A DNA stretch of 6,113 nt from contig CP070726.1 of the NCBI GenBank assembly GCA_020350865.1, forward strand, positions 1,046,547 to 1,052,659, read 5' to 3'. Below are positions 1-5,992 of this stretch, piece after piece. The first letter of the stretch is position 1, and every line of letters begins with the position of its first letter. Origin of the DNA: Thermoplasmata archaeon (GTDB taxonomy: Archaea; Thermoplasmatota; Thermoplasmata; GCA-020350865). The notes below the pieces were generated by a model that ran no database searches, was not told the origin of the DNA, and worked only from the letters and a program-made list of their open reading frames with translations. The position numbers were made by a program, and so were the translations under genes.

Positions 1-30
1 AATATTCATAATTCGCCCCCAACGCACACC

Positions 31-38
31 TTTTATAA
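31..38 (+). promoter_or_regulatory. TATA box of the STAND/TPR gene
   Basis: The sequence TTTTATAA lies 36-43 bp upstream of the ATG at 74. An archaeal TATA box is normally centred about 25 bp before the transcript start, which would put that start near 58-60 and leave a leader of about 15 nt. No strong Shine-Dalgarno sequence is seen before the ATG; GGCGGGAG at 56-63 is at best weak. Assignment is by motif and spacing only. Confidence 0.5.
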
Positions 39-73
39 CGCATATCCCCATTATGGGCGGGAGACCGGAATAA

Positions 74-2443
74 ATGGCCGCAGCACCCCGTCTCACGGTA
101 TCGGAGAAGATACTGCTCCACCTCCTTGAGAGGGTCAGATTCGAGGACAGGTTCGAGGTGCCCTACTCCCTGACCCAGGGGGGCATTGCGGATGCGGTGC
201 ATGTTCGGCGGAGCTATGTGTCATCATCAACCAAGGAGATGATAAAGAAGGGTCTGGCAGAGGAGAGGCTCTCCCATGTCACGGGGGAGGCCAGAAGGCG
301 AAAGACGTACCTTCTCACACCGGAGGGCAAGAAGAAGGCCGAGAGGTTGAGAGATGAAATTGCGGCCCTGCGGGTGATTTTCAGGAATGAGCAGGGGGAA
401 AGAGAGGCTGCCTTGGGTGATATCAGAAAGGAGATGAAGTCGACCCTTCCCCTCATCGATATGCTGGAGGCCGTTTCAGAGGAGGGGATTCTGGATTTTG
501 ATGCAAAAGGGCCCGGTGAACAGGAGGCCAAGATGGATTATCCCCAGAGGCAGCCCTCGCCCCGGTACTTCTTTGGGCGGGAGAAGGAGCTTGGAATGTT
601 CTCCCAGTGGCTTTCCTCCAAAGAGGGAAGGATCCTGGCTGTAAGGGGCATAGCGGGTATTGGCAAGACCACTTTCATATCCAAGGTTGGGGAAAAAGAG
701 AGGGAGAACAGGAGGGTGTTCTGGTACAGGTTCCATGACTGGAGCTCCCAGAGGAACCTGCTCTCCGCTCTCGGGGATTTTCTTGCAGGGGCCAGAAGGG
801 AAGGGCTCAGGCTGTACCTGGATGAGAACAAGCTCATCGATGTGGGGGATGTCCAGGCCCTGCTTGCAGGGCAGCTCAAGGGCGTGAAGGCCCTCCTGGT
901 TTTCGACGATTTCCACAGGATTGACGAGGCAGTGCTACCCCTGTTCGAAGCGGCTCTCGAGATACTGGACAAGCATCCCGGTGTGAAGGTTGTCCTGGCG
1001 GGACGGAGCATACCCAGGTTCTTCGACATAAGGGATGTTGTGGTGAGAAAGACGGTGTGGGAGCTCAAGCTGGACGGCCTGGACCTGGCATCGAGCCGCA
1101 AGCTCCTGAAAGCCAGGAACATCGACGAAAGGAATTTTGACGAGATATACGAGAGCACGAAGGGCCATCCCCTGAGCCTGGAGCTTGCCGAAATAACAGA
1201 CAGGGGCGTCGGAAAGGGGAACATCGAGCAGTACCTTTCCGAGGAGGTGCTGGCAAAGCTCACCGAAAAGCAGAAGTGCCTGCTGCGTTTTGTCTCCGTT
1301 TTCAGGTATCCCGTTCCTTCGGATGCGTACCTTTCGATACCCCAGAAAAAGGGCGAAGAGGTCACGTTCGAGACACTGGACGAGCTCGTGGAAAGGGCCC
1401 TCATCACACCCTCCGATTCGTTATTCGATGTCCATGACATCATCAGGGACTTCTTCTATTCCAGATTGGGTCCCGATACGAAGGCCGCCTACCACCAGAA
1501 GGTGGCCGAGTACTTCGAGGACGAGGCAGGGGATCTGGCTGCGGTGGAGGCCATGTTCCACCACATCAAGGCGGGGAACCAGGAGAAGGCAGGCACACTG
1601 GCACTGCAGCACGGCGAGCACCTGATAAACAGGGGATACCTCGACGAGTTCCTGGAGGTGCTGTCCGCTGTTGAAAGGGATGTAATGCCCCCGGAGCGGC
1701 AGGCTAAACTGCTGGTGATGGAGGGGGACTGCGCAACCACCATGGGGCAGTGGGACAGGGCCTATACCCTCTACAACCAATGCCTTGAGGCGGCATGCCG
1801 GGCAGAGGACAGCATGCAGGAGGCGCAGGCCTACTACAAGATGGCAGCCATACACCTCCGCAGGGGTGCTTTGGGTGAAGCCCTGAGCCTGTCCAACAGG
1901 AGCCTTGAGCTACTGAAGGACGGAAAGGAGCCTGCGGAGCTTGCCAAGCTGTACAACAATATCGGTGTGATATTCTGGAAGAAGGGCTCCCTGGACCAGG
2001 CCATAGAGAACTACGAGACCAGCCTGAAAATCGCAGAGGACATTGGAGACCTCCGGGGTGTGGCCAGGGCCCAGAACAACCTGGGCATCATACACTGGGA
2101 GAAGGGGAATGTGGAGGAAGCCATGGACTTTTACACCCGGAGCCTGGACATCTCGGAGCAGCTTGCGGACAGGAAGACCATGGCGCAGCTGTACGACAAC
2201 CTGGGGGAGGCCTTCAGGGTGAAGGGAGAGCCTGACCGGGCCTTGGAATTCTACAAAAAGAGTCTGGAGCTTTCGGAGAAGCTGGGTTTCAGGTGGCAGA
2301 TTGCCGAGGTGTTCCGGAACATGGGCAGGCTGTACGAGGGGGAGGAGAGGAGGGGATACCTTTTGAAGGCCTACGAGATGTTCAATGCACTGGGGGCAAA
2401 AAAGGATGCCGAGGAGCTGAAGGCAAGCCTCGAGGAGCCTTAG
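74..2443 (+). CDS. Winged-helix STAND-family ATPase with C-terminal TPR repeats
   Basis: Probable cytosolic signal-responsive ATPase and DNA-binding regulator of 789 residues. Residues about 8-98 resemble a MarR-like winged helix, ending in a wing followed by LTPEGKKKAERL. A linker leads to FFGREKEL (166-173), the usual entry motif of STAND NTPase domains. Walker A is GIAGIGKTT (192-200) and Walker B is ALLVFDD (273-279). GHPLSL (364-369) matches the STAND GxPL motif, and VHD (453-455) sits where NB-ARC proteins carry MHD. Residues about 544-775 form five or six TPR units, clearest at 624-657, 664-697 and 704-737. In this family, ligand or partner binding to the repeats is thought to control nucleotide-dependent oligomerisation; the ligand here is unknown. 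The gene appears monocistronic and converges on the next gene with a 1-nt gap. The ATG at 74 fits the TATA position and the start of the first helix. The architecture is secure; the target genes are not knowable from sequence. Confidence 0.93.
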   Translation: MAAAPRLTVSEKILLHLLERVRFEDRFEVPYSLTQGGIADAVHVRRSYVSSSTKEMIKKGLAEERLSHVTGEARRRKTYLLTPEGKKKAERLRDEIAALRVIFRNEQGEREAALGDIRKEMKSTLPLIDMLEAVSEEGILDFDAKGPGEQEAKMDYPQRQPSPRYFFGREKELGMFSQWLSSKEGRILAVRGIAGIGKTTFISKVGEKERENRRVFWYRFHDWSSQRNLLSALGDFLAGARREGLRLYLDENKLIDVGDVQALLAGQLKGVKALLVFDDFHRIDEAVLPLFEAALEILDKHPGVKVVLAGRSIPRFFDIRDVVVRKTVWELKLDGLDLASSRKLLKARNIDERNFDEIYESTKGHPLSLELAEITDRGVGKGNIEQYLSEEVLAKLTEKQKCLLRFVSVFRYPVPSDAYLSIPQKKGEEVTFETLDELVERALITPSDSLFDVHDIIRDFFYSRLGPDTKAAYHQKVAEYFEDEAGDLAAVEAMFHHIKAGNQEKAGTLALQHGEHLINRGYLDEFLEVLSAVERDVMPPERQAKLLVMEGDCATTMGQWDRAYTLYNQCLEAACRAEDSMQEAQAYYKMAAIHLRRGALGEALSLSNRSLELLKDGKEPAELAKLYNNIGVIFWKKGSLDQAIENYETSLKIAEDIGDLRGVARAQNNLGIIHWEKGNVEEAMDFYTRSLDISEQLADRKTMAQLYDNLGEAFRVKGEPDRALEFYKKSLELSEKLGFRWQIAEVFRNMGRLYEGEERRGYLLKAYEMFNALGAKKDAEELKASLEEP

Positions 2444-2444
2444 T

Positions 2445-3164
2445 TCATTTCTTTTTCTGTGTTCTCTTTTCCCTGGCCTCCTTTCTCACATCCCTCCGGC
2501 GCTTCTTCAGCATCTCGGGGGGGGCGGCATCGGGCATGAGGCCCTTGAGGGCGTACCAGAACAGGCCCACTGCCAAAACAGTGGCCACGAAGAGGGGGGC
2601 ATATTTCACATACTCGCCTGACCACATGTATAGAAGGAAGAAGAGGTTGTAGACGGCATGCAGAAAAAAAGCCCTGGAAAAATAGCTCAGGATCTTTTCC
2701 TTGGCGCATCCGTACCCTATCATGACGCCTGTGGCGCTGTTCACCAGGCAGAAATTGAAGGAGAGCACCACGAGGTCGAAATAGGTCTGGGGGTTGCTAA
2801 TTGTATCCGGGTTGTTGGAGAACACGCTGAACGAAATGGCGATGATGGACATGGAGCCTATGCCCAGACCCAGTGCGGCACCGTAGTATATCGTGTAGAA
2901 CTTCCCGTGCAGCTTGGGCAGGTTCAGTATGATGAGCTTGGCAGCCTCCTCGAAGAGCGGGAAGAGGACCACGAATATCAGCAGTGTGTACTCGCTTATC
3001 AGGTGGAAAACCGTTATGATCATGCCCAGGACCATGCCGGCTGCCAGGGCCAAAAAGATGTTCCTTTCGGCAAAGAAGGCCTCGTAGCGCCTGAGAAGTA
3101 TGTACAAGAGCAGTATGGCTGGAGCAAAACCGATGACACTGGACAAGGCCATTTGGATATTCAC
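2445..3164 (-). CDS. PrsW-like multi-pass membrane protein (putative glutamic intramembrane protease, degenerate motifs)
   Basis: A 239-residue integral membrane protein with about seven hydrophobic segments (near residues 7-26, 34-54, 59-80, 93-116, 128-150, 163-181 and 188-207) and a very basic tail (from about 218, ending QKKK) that is probably cytosolic. FEEAAK (71-76) matches the EExxK signature of PrsW, a membrane protease that cleaves anti-sigma factors in Bacillus. YYGAALGLG (93-101) matches the glycine-rich second motif, and LHAVYN (168-173) matches the last His motif (HxxxD/N). By alignment from memory, the glutamate normally following the second motif is Ser106, and the His of the third motif is Asn142 (VNSATGVMIGYG). 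It may therefore be catalytically altered or a non-protease relative. The first codon is GTG at 3164; the ATG at 3152 (residue 5) is an alternative, and neither has a well-spaced Shine-Dalgarno. It lies 31 nt downstream of the unknown gene on the same strand, probably in one transcript. No substrate gene is recognisable nearby. Confidence 0.75.
   Translation of the reverse strand: MNIQMALSSVIGFAPAILLLYILLRRYEAFFAERNIFLALAAGMVLGMIITVFHLISEYTLLIFVVLFPLFEEAAKLIILNLPKLHGKFYTIYYGAALGLGIGSMSIIAISFSVFSNNPDTISNPQTYFDLVVLSFNFCLVNSATGVMIGYGCAKEKILSYFSRAFFLHAVYNLFFLLYMWSGEYVKYAPLFVATVLAVGLFWYALKGLMPDAAPPEMLKKRRRDVRKEAREKRTQKKK
2448..2470 (+). terminator. T-rich tract after the STAND/TPR gene
   Basis: Immediately after the TAG at 2441-2443 the plus strand becomes T-rich (ATTTCTTTTTCTG, then TTCTCTTTT). 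Archaeal RNA polymerase terminates at oligo-T runs without needing a hairpin, so this is a plausible terminator. The same bases encode the lysine-rich C-terminus of the opposing gene, so composition alone is not proof. Confidence 0.4.
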
Positions 3165-3195
3165 GGAATCGGGCTTGGAATATCCTTGCGGGTTT

Positions 3196-3789
3196 TTAGG
3201 GTTTAGGGTGAATGGGAAGGGAATAAACCGTTGACATTCGCCTTCTCGTCTCGTGCAGGTGCTCCTGCTTTTCAGCAGGCGACATGTGCTCCCTTTCGAG
3301 CTTCTTCAAAGGAGCGATGGCATATTTGAAGTAGATGTCTATGCCGATCCTCCGCCCCTCCGAGATGGCAAGGACGTACATCTCCGACATGTCCAGATGG
3401 GACCAGCTCCAAAATTCCCCATTTTGGGCCAGTATGTCCATTTTGATTCTCGCGGCCGCATCCCACGAATTGGTTGAGTGGTGGATTTCGGAAACCTCGC
3501 AGCCGCCGTTTCCGTTCTCCTTGTGCACGGTGTATAGCATCAATTTCCTGATGATGCCGGGCTCCTTCTGCTCTATGAAAATATACAGATAATACGGGTA
3601 CTGCCTCGTTACATACAGCTTCTCGATTACGGCAGGGTCCATGTAATTGATGATCTTGTATATCTCGTTGACATAGTATACGGCAAAGGCTTTCGCTGCC
3701 TTCTTGGCTAGTCCGATTTCGTGATCATCCAATACATCTTTTACACAGTCTTTTGGTGCACGATTCTCAGTGGATAAAGAGGTGTTCAT
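3196..3789 (-). CDS. Hypothetical soluble protein, first gene of a two-gene unit
   Basis: I do not recognise this 197-residue protein. It has no signal peptide and no convincing membrane segment; it looks like a mixed alpha/beta cytosolic protein. An N-terminal polar stretch (1-27) is followed by a predicted helix rich in Ala and Tyr (28-49), strand-like segments (66-72, 81-88, 137-142, 147-153) and a charged C-terminal helix (about 159-184, LKKLEREHMSPAEKQEHLHE). Aromatic and acidic residues cluster at EFWSWSHLDMSEMY (125-138). The start is well supported: GGAGGTGA sits just before the ATG at 3789, an almost full anti-16S match, and an AT-rich promoter lies upstream. It stops 31 nt before the PrsW-like gene on the same strand, so the two are probably co-transcribed, and the soluble protein may act with or on that membrane protein (inference). 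Its length, strong ribosome site and position make it very likely a real gene. Confidence 0.85.
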   Translation of the reverse strand: MNTSLSTENRAPKDCVKDVLDDHEIGLAKKAAKAFAVYYVNEIYKIINYMDPAVIEKLYVTRQYPYYLYIFIEQKEPGIIRKLMLYTVHKENGNGGCEVSEIHHSTNSWDAAARIKMDILAQNGEFWSWSHLDMSEMYVLAISEGRRIGIDIYFKYAIAPLKKLEREHMSPAEKQEHLHETRRRMSTVYSLPIHPKP

Positions 3790-3791
3790 GT

Positions 3792-3799
3792 CACCTCCC
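3792..3799 (-). promoter_or_regulatory. Strong Shine-Dalgarno of the hypothetical gene
   Basis: On the minus strand GGGGAGGTGAC directly precedes the ATG at 3789. GGAGG is followed by four bases before the start codon, slightly short spacing but a strong anti-16S match. It fixes the start of the 197-residue protein. Confidence 0.75.
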
Positions 3800-3823
3800 C
3801 CTACATCGTCGCCCTAACCTAAT

Positions 3824-3833
3824 AAATATATTA
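3824..3833 (-). promoter_or_regulatory. Probable TATA box of the minus-strand two-gene unit
   Basis: The minus strand reads TAATATATTT here. Its centre is about 39 bp before the ATG at 3789, which predicts a transcript start near 3803 and a leader of about 14 nt that just contains the Shine-Dalgarno. The whole region is AT-rich, so neighbouring matches (for example within 3834-3850) cannot be excluded. Confidence 0.45.
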
Positions 3834-3920
3834 TTAAACCTATAATAATTTTTCTATATTGTATCATAATTATTTAATATACGGTTCAAATATACTATAT
3901 TTTATGAAATAATGGTACAA

Positions 3921-3928
3921 TTTAAATA
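3921..3928 (+). promoter_or_regulatory. Candidate TATA box of the Lrp-family gene
   Basis: TTTAAATA on the plus strand is a good archaeal TATA match. It predicts initiation near 3946-3952, on the TTGTACAA palindrome, and a leader of about 115 nt. TATATCA at 4021-4027 is a competing candidate, giving a start near 4048 and a leader of under 20 nt that would still include the Shine-Dalgarno at 4054-4058. Confidence 0.35.
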
Positions 3929-3947
3929 ATAGAAGGGCTTTTTACCC

Positions 3948-4002
3948 TTGTACAACTCATTAGCATATGTATGAAAACGGCATTTACTGTACATACCATA
4001 CA
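3948..4002. promoter_or_regulatory. Candidate Lrp-family operator: palindrome plus inverted repeat
   Basis: TTGTACAA (3948-3955) is a perfect 8-bp palindrome. Downstream, TGTATG (3968-3973) and CATACA (3997-4002) form a perfect inverted repeat whose half-sites are centred 29 bp apart. GTAC cores recur at 3915, 3950 and 3989. The arrangement upstream of an Lrp/AsnC gene suggests autoregulation, but no binding consensus for this protein is known to me. Confidence 0.3.
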
Positions 4003-4053
4003 AACGGGCTCATAAGGCGGTATATCACCGATATTTCAAGAAAATGGCAGTAA

Positions 4054-4058
4054 GGAGG
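4054..4058 (+). promoter_or_regulatory. Shine-Dalgarno of the Lrp-family gene
   Basis: GGAGG within TAAGGAGG lies 7 nt before the ATG at 4066, textbook spacing, and confirms that start codon. Confidence 0.75.
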
Positions 4059-4065
4059 CAATAGC

Positions 4066-4692
4066 ATGCAAAAAGACCGTTATTTGCCTGATGAACTCGA
4101 CAAGAGGATCATGTCCCAGCTTCAGAGAGACTGCAACACCTCGATTCGGCAGCTCTCCGCGAGGCTGGATATCCCCACGTCCACTGTCCAGCGCAGGATT
4201 GCGAACCTACACGGAAAGGGCATAATCAAGGGGTACCAGGCAATGCTCGACAGGGAGTCATTGGGTTACTCAACCATCTTCTCCCTGGTGAAGGTGGCAA
4301 CAGGCTTCATCAAGGACGATGGGGGCTACGTCAAGAAGTTCGCAGAGGAGGAGATCAGGGGCCAGTACGAGGTGGAGCCCAAGCAGTTCTTTATCATGGA
4401 TCGGGCAAGCAAACTGATGGCCAATCCCTGGGAGTTCGTGCTCAATGTGTTCTCGTCTCTCAAGCCCAGGTCGTACGGGGAGGATATTGCAGCCGTCCAA
4501 GTGGTGTACGCCCTCTACGGCAGGTTCGACGTTTTGATGAAGGTCGTTGGTACGGACCAGAAGATTTTGGGCCGGTACCTGGAGGACAAGGTCTCCATCA
4601 TACCCGGTATAACGAACATCGAGACCTTCACTGTGTTCGATGTTCTGAAGGATGACAAGAGGCTGCCCTTTGCAGAGGAGGTGGAGGAGTAG
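4066..4692 (+). CDS. Lrp/AsnC-family transcriptional regulator with an enlarged effector domain
   Basis: A 208-residue DNA-binding regulator, cytosolic and probably oligomeric. Residues 11-61 form the AsnC-type helix-turn-helix (LDKRIMSQLQRD, then IRQLSARLDIPTSTVQRRI, then GIIKGYQAML), with the recognition helix near 37-49. The C-terminal RAM-type ligand-binding fold is recognisable from its first strand (about 69-78), from YGRFDVLMKV (151-160), which matches the usual GxxD strand motif, and from IPGITNIETFTVF (179-191). Between the first strand and the GxxD strand lie about 65 residues, where ordinary Lrp proteins have one helix of roughly 25-30; total length is 208 against a usual 140-165. 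The insert (about 95-143, including QFFIMDRASKLMANPWEFVL) may form an extra effector or interaction module. The start is fixed by GGAGG 7 nt upstream. The gene is divergent from the two-gene unit and converges on the methyltransferase with a 6-nt gap. Typical ligands are amino acids; the ligand here is unknown. Confidence 0.9.
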   Translation: MQKDRYLPDELDKRIMSQLQRDCNTSIRQLSARLDIPTSTVQRRIANLHGKGIIKGYQAMLDRESLGYSTIFSLVKVATGFIKDDGGYVKKFAEEEIRGQYEVEPKQFFIMDRASKLMANPWEFVLNVFSSLKPRSYGEDIAAVQVVYALYGRFDVLMKVVGTDQKILGRYLEDKVSIIPGITNIETFTVFDVLKDDKRLPFAEEVEE

Positions 4693-4698
4693 GAAGCG

Positions 4699-4917
4699 TC
4701 AATGTTTTCTGAAAATAAGCACGTTCTCCCTCTGCATCACGTTGTACAGTCCGAAGATGATCTTGTCCATGTTCTTTTCCAGCTCGAAGCCCAGGTCCCG
4801 GCAGTACTCGACGGTGGCATCCACCGTCTTGATCTCCTTTCCCCCCAAGGTAGCGTTGCCGATGACAATCACGCAGTGCTTGCCGGGCTTGAGCACCCGG
4901 TACATCTCACCGTAGCT
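4699..4917 (-). pseudogene. Detached C-terminal part of the DNA methyltransferase
   Basis: Reading on in the same frame past the TAA at 4918-4920 gives SYGEMYRVLKPGKHCVIVIG and continues for 72 residues to a TGA at 4699-4701. EMYRVLKPGKHCVIVIGN is the conserved strand/loop that follows the SPPY motif in amino-methylating DNA methyltransferases, and LIFRKH at the end fits the last core strand. No frame change is needed, only one stop codon, so this is the missing end of the upstream gene rather than a separate one. An ATG at 4905 with GGTGAG directly before it could in principle start a 68-residue fragment, but the spacing is too tight and the fragment lacks the cofactor site. Confidence 0.75.
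4705..4715. terminator. Short symmetrical T/A element between convergent genes
   Basis: TTTTC-T-GAAAA gives a T-run on each strand just past the Lrp-family stop (4690-4692) and just before the end of the methyltransferase frame (stop at 4699-4701). It could weakly aid termination of plus-strand transcripts. The runs are only four bases long, so support is slight. Confidence 0.2.
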
Positions 4918-5937
4918 TTATCTGATGTCCCTGTTGTACAGCTCCACCTTCCTTGTGCCTGTGCCCCTCACCCCGATGAAGTCGTCTCTTACCTTTTCGA
5001 GGTCGTAGCCCAGAGCCGAAAGGGCATGGGCATCGTTCTTCACATAATCCAGGGCAATGGAGTAGGGCGGGGAGGTTATGATGCCGTCGATGCTTTCGTT
5101 TTTCAGATCCAGGTTCCGGGCATCGCCTGCATCTATCCGCACCTTTCCCAGGGGTAGCTTCAGTTCCTCGACGAGTTCCGAGTAATCTCTGGTGGAGGTC
5201 AGCATCTTCTCCACATTGGTCTGAAAGGACCCGTAAAAATCCTTCTTCTTCCGCCTGCTCTTGTCGCTGTGGGCAATGAGCTCTGCCGCCTTGTAGAAGT
5301 TTCTTACCCTCTCATCCTCAATATTGTTTAGGGTTTGACCCAGGTCCCCCTTTTGCTTCTCCTGGGATTCATCGAAGGTGAACAGGGTGGTACTGCGGCA
5401 GGCATTAAGTACCTCCTCCTTCACATCCTCGAGCTCCTCCAGCACATCCATGGACTGCGTCTTAACCTTGGAAATCAGGGTGCATACGTGTGAGACATCG
5501 ATGCCTATGGAATCGATGCCGAGGAGCTGGCATTCGAGAAGGGTTGTTCCCGAGCCCACGAAGGGGTCGAGGATGACCTCCCCGGGTTGCGCGCCGATGA
5601 CATTCAAAAGAGCCCGGATCATCTGGGGGTGGTACTTGCCCTTGTAGGGGTAGATCCAGTGGGTGAGGTACTGGTTGGGGGAGCGTGTGATGTTGCGCTT
5701 CACGATACTGGAGTAGTCGGTTGCTAACCCGTCCACGTAATCGAAGTACGCGAGCCTCTTTCTTAAGGCATCTGAATCACAGGTAGATAGGCACTGAAAG
5801 GATCGAAGATTGTCATTAACCGAAAAATCCAACTCGAGTGCGGCAAGCTCCATCTCCGCCAAGACGAGCTCGTATATGAACTGGACATTATCGAACAGTT
5901 TGAGATTCATGGCAGACTCCCGCTCCATTGAATCCAA
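4918..5937 (-). CDS. DNA amino-methyltransferase (N4-cytosine/N6-adenine type), N-terminal part ending at a premature TAA
   Basis: This encodes most of a SAM-dependent DNA methyltransferase. DPFVGSGTT (residues 124-132) is motif I, which binds S-adenosylmethionine. It is preceded by YPYKGKYHPQMIRALL (96-111), a motif-X-like element. TSPPY (288-292) is catalytic motif IV, of the SPPY form typical of N4-cytosine enzymes, though N6-adenine specificity cannot be excluded. The 150 or so residues between them are helical and charged (KSRRKKKDF, 227-235) and may hold target recognition. The frame ends after RDIR at a TAA (4918-4920), yet the family's next conserved block continues in frame at 4917-4699; the full product would be about 412 residues. 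As it stands the protein lacks part of the catalytic fold and is probably inactive unless the stop is an error. Starts: TTG at 5937, ATG at 5928 (fits a leaderless transcript) or ATG at 5910 (GGGAG 6 nt upstream). No restriction endonuclease is visible, so it looks like an orphan methyltransferase. Confidence 0.85.
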   Translation of the reverse strand: MDSMERESAMNLKLFDNVQFIYELVLAEMELAALELDFSVNDNLRSFQCLSTCDSDALRKRLAYFDYVDGLATDYSSIVKRNITRSPNQYLTHWIYPYKGKYHPQMIRALLNVIGAQPGEVILDPFVGSGTTLLECQLLGIDSIGIDVSHVCTLISKVKTQSMDVLEELEDVKEEVLNACRSTTLFTFDESQEKQKGDLGQTLNNIEDERVRNFYKAAELIAHSDKSRRKKKDFYGSFQTNVEKMLTSTRDYSELVEELKLPLGKVRIDAGDARNLDLKNESIDGIITSPPYSIALDYVKNDAHALSALGYDLEKVRDDFIGVRGTGTRKVELYNRDIR

Positions 5938-5948
5938 ATGGCAAAGGA

Positions 5949-5958
5949 CGTATAAGAG
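5949..5958 (-). promoter_or_regulatory. Candidate TATA box for the methyltransferase gene
   Basis: The minus strand reads CTCTTATACG, centred about 24-25 bp before the ATG at 5928. That spacing would give a leaderless mRNA starting at or beside this ATG, common in archaea, and favours residue 4 of the longest frame as the true start. The ATTTAAAT at 5985-5992 is a second possibility with a leader of about 35 nt. Confidence 0.35.
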
Positions 5959-5984
5959 GGTTCTGAGTTGTACGTCACCCCAAC

Positions 5985-5992
5985 ATTTAAAT
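5985..5992 (+). promoter_or_regulatory. TATA box of the tRNA-Cys gene
   Basis: ATTTAAAT is centred about 41 bp before the mature tRNA 5' end at 6030, predicting initiation near 6014 and a short leader removed by RNase P, as usual for archaeal tRNA genes. The element is a perfect palindrome and could also serve the divergent methyltransferase gene. Confidence 0.45.

Larger units (their letters stand above)
3790..4065. promoter_or_regulatory. AT-rich divergent control region between the unknown gene and the Lrp-family gene
   Basis: This 276-bp gap separates two divergently transcribed genes. About 3820-3930 is extremely AT-rich, unlike the coding sequence on either side. It contains TATA-like elements on both strands, a direct repeat AATATAC (3876-3882 and 3889-3895), a short hairpin AAGGG/CCCTT (3933-3937 with 3945-3949), a perfect palindrome TTGTACAA (3948-3955), and the inverted pair TGTATG/CATACA (3968-3973 and 3997-4002). 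Lrp/AsnC regulators commonly bind their own promoters, so these are candidate operators. No open reading frame or RNA gene is convincing here. Confidence 0.5.

Noticed and set aside
538..1443. Long open frame of 301 codons on the minus strand inside the STAND/TPR gene
   Set aside because: It is antisense to a well-supported domain protein; the translation is Ser/Arg-rich with no recognisable motif, as expected of a shadow frame in GC-rich coding sequence.
2658..3206. 182-codon plus-strand frame opposite the PrsW-like gene
   Set aside because: The translation is rich in His, Gln, Val and Glu with no domain. The opposite strand encodes clear membrane segments and the EExxK motif.
3195..3208. 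Tandem TTTAGGG x2, telomere-like
   Set aside because: Only two copies, and they coincide with the last codons (Pro-Lys-Pro-stop) of the unknown gene; chance is sufficient.
4903..4920. Programmed restart at ATG 4905 making a two-subunit methyltransferase
   Set aside because: The GGTGAG before the ATG has no spacing, and the split falls inside the catalytic fold, not between domains. A nonsense change or sequence error is simpler.
4918..4920. Pyrrolysine or selenocysteine recoding at the methyltransferase stop
   Set aside because: The codon is TAA; known archaeal recoding uses TAG or TGA, and no SECIS-like structure was noticed.
4702..5157. 151-codon plus-strand frame downstream of the Lrp-family gene
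   Set aside because: It lies antisense to the conserved TSPPY and RVLKPG blocks of the methyltransferase and has no features of its own.
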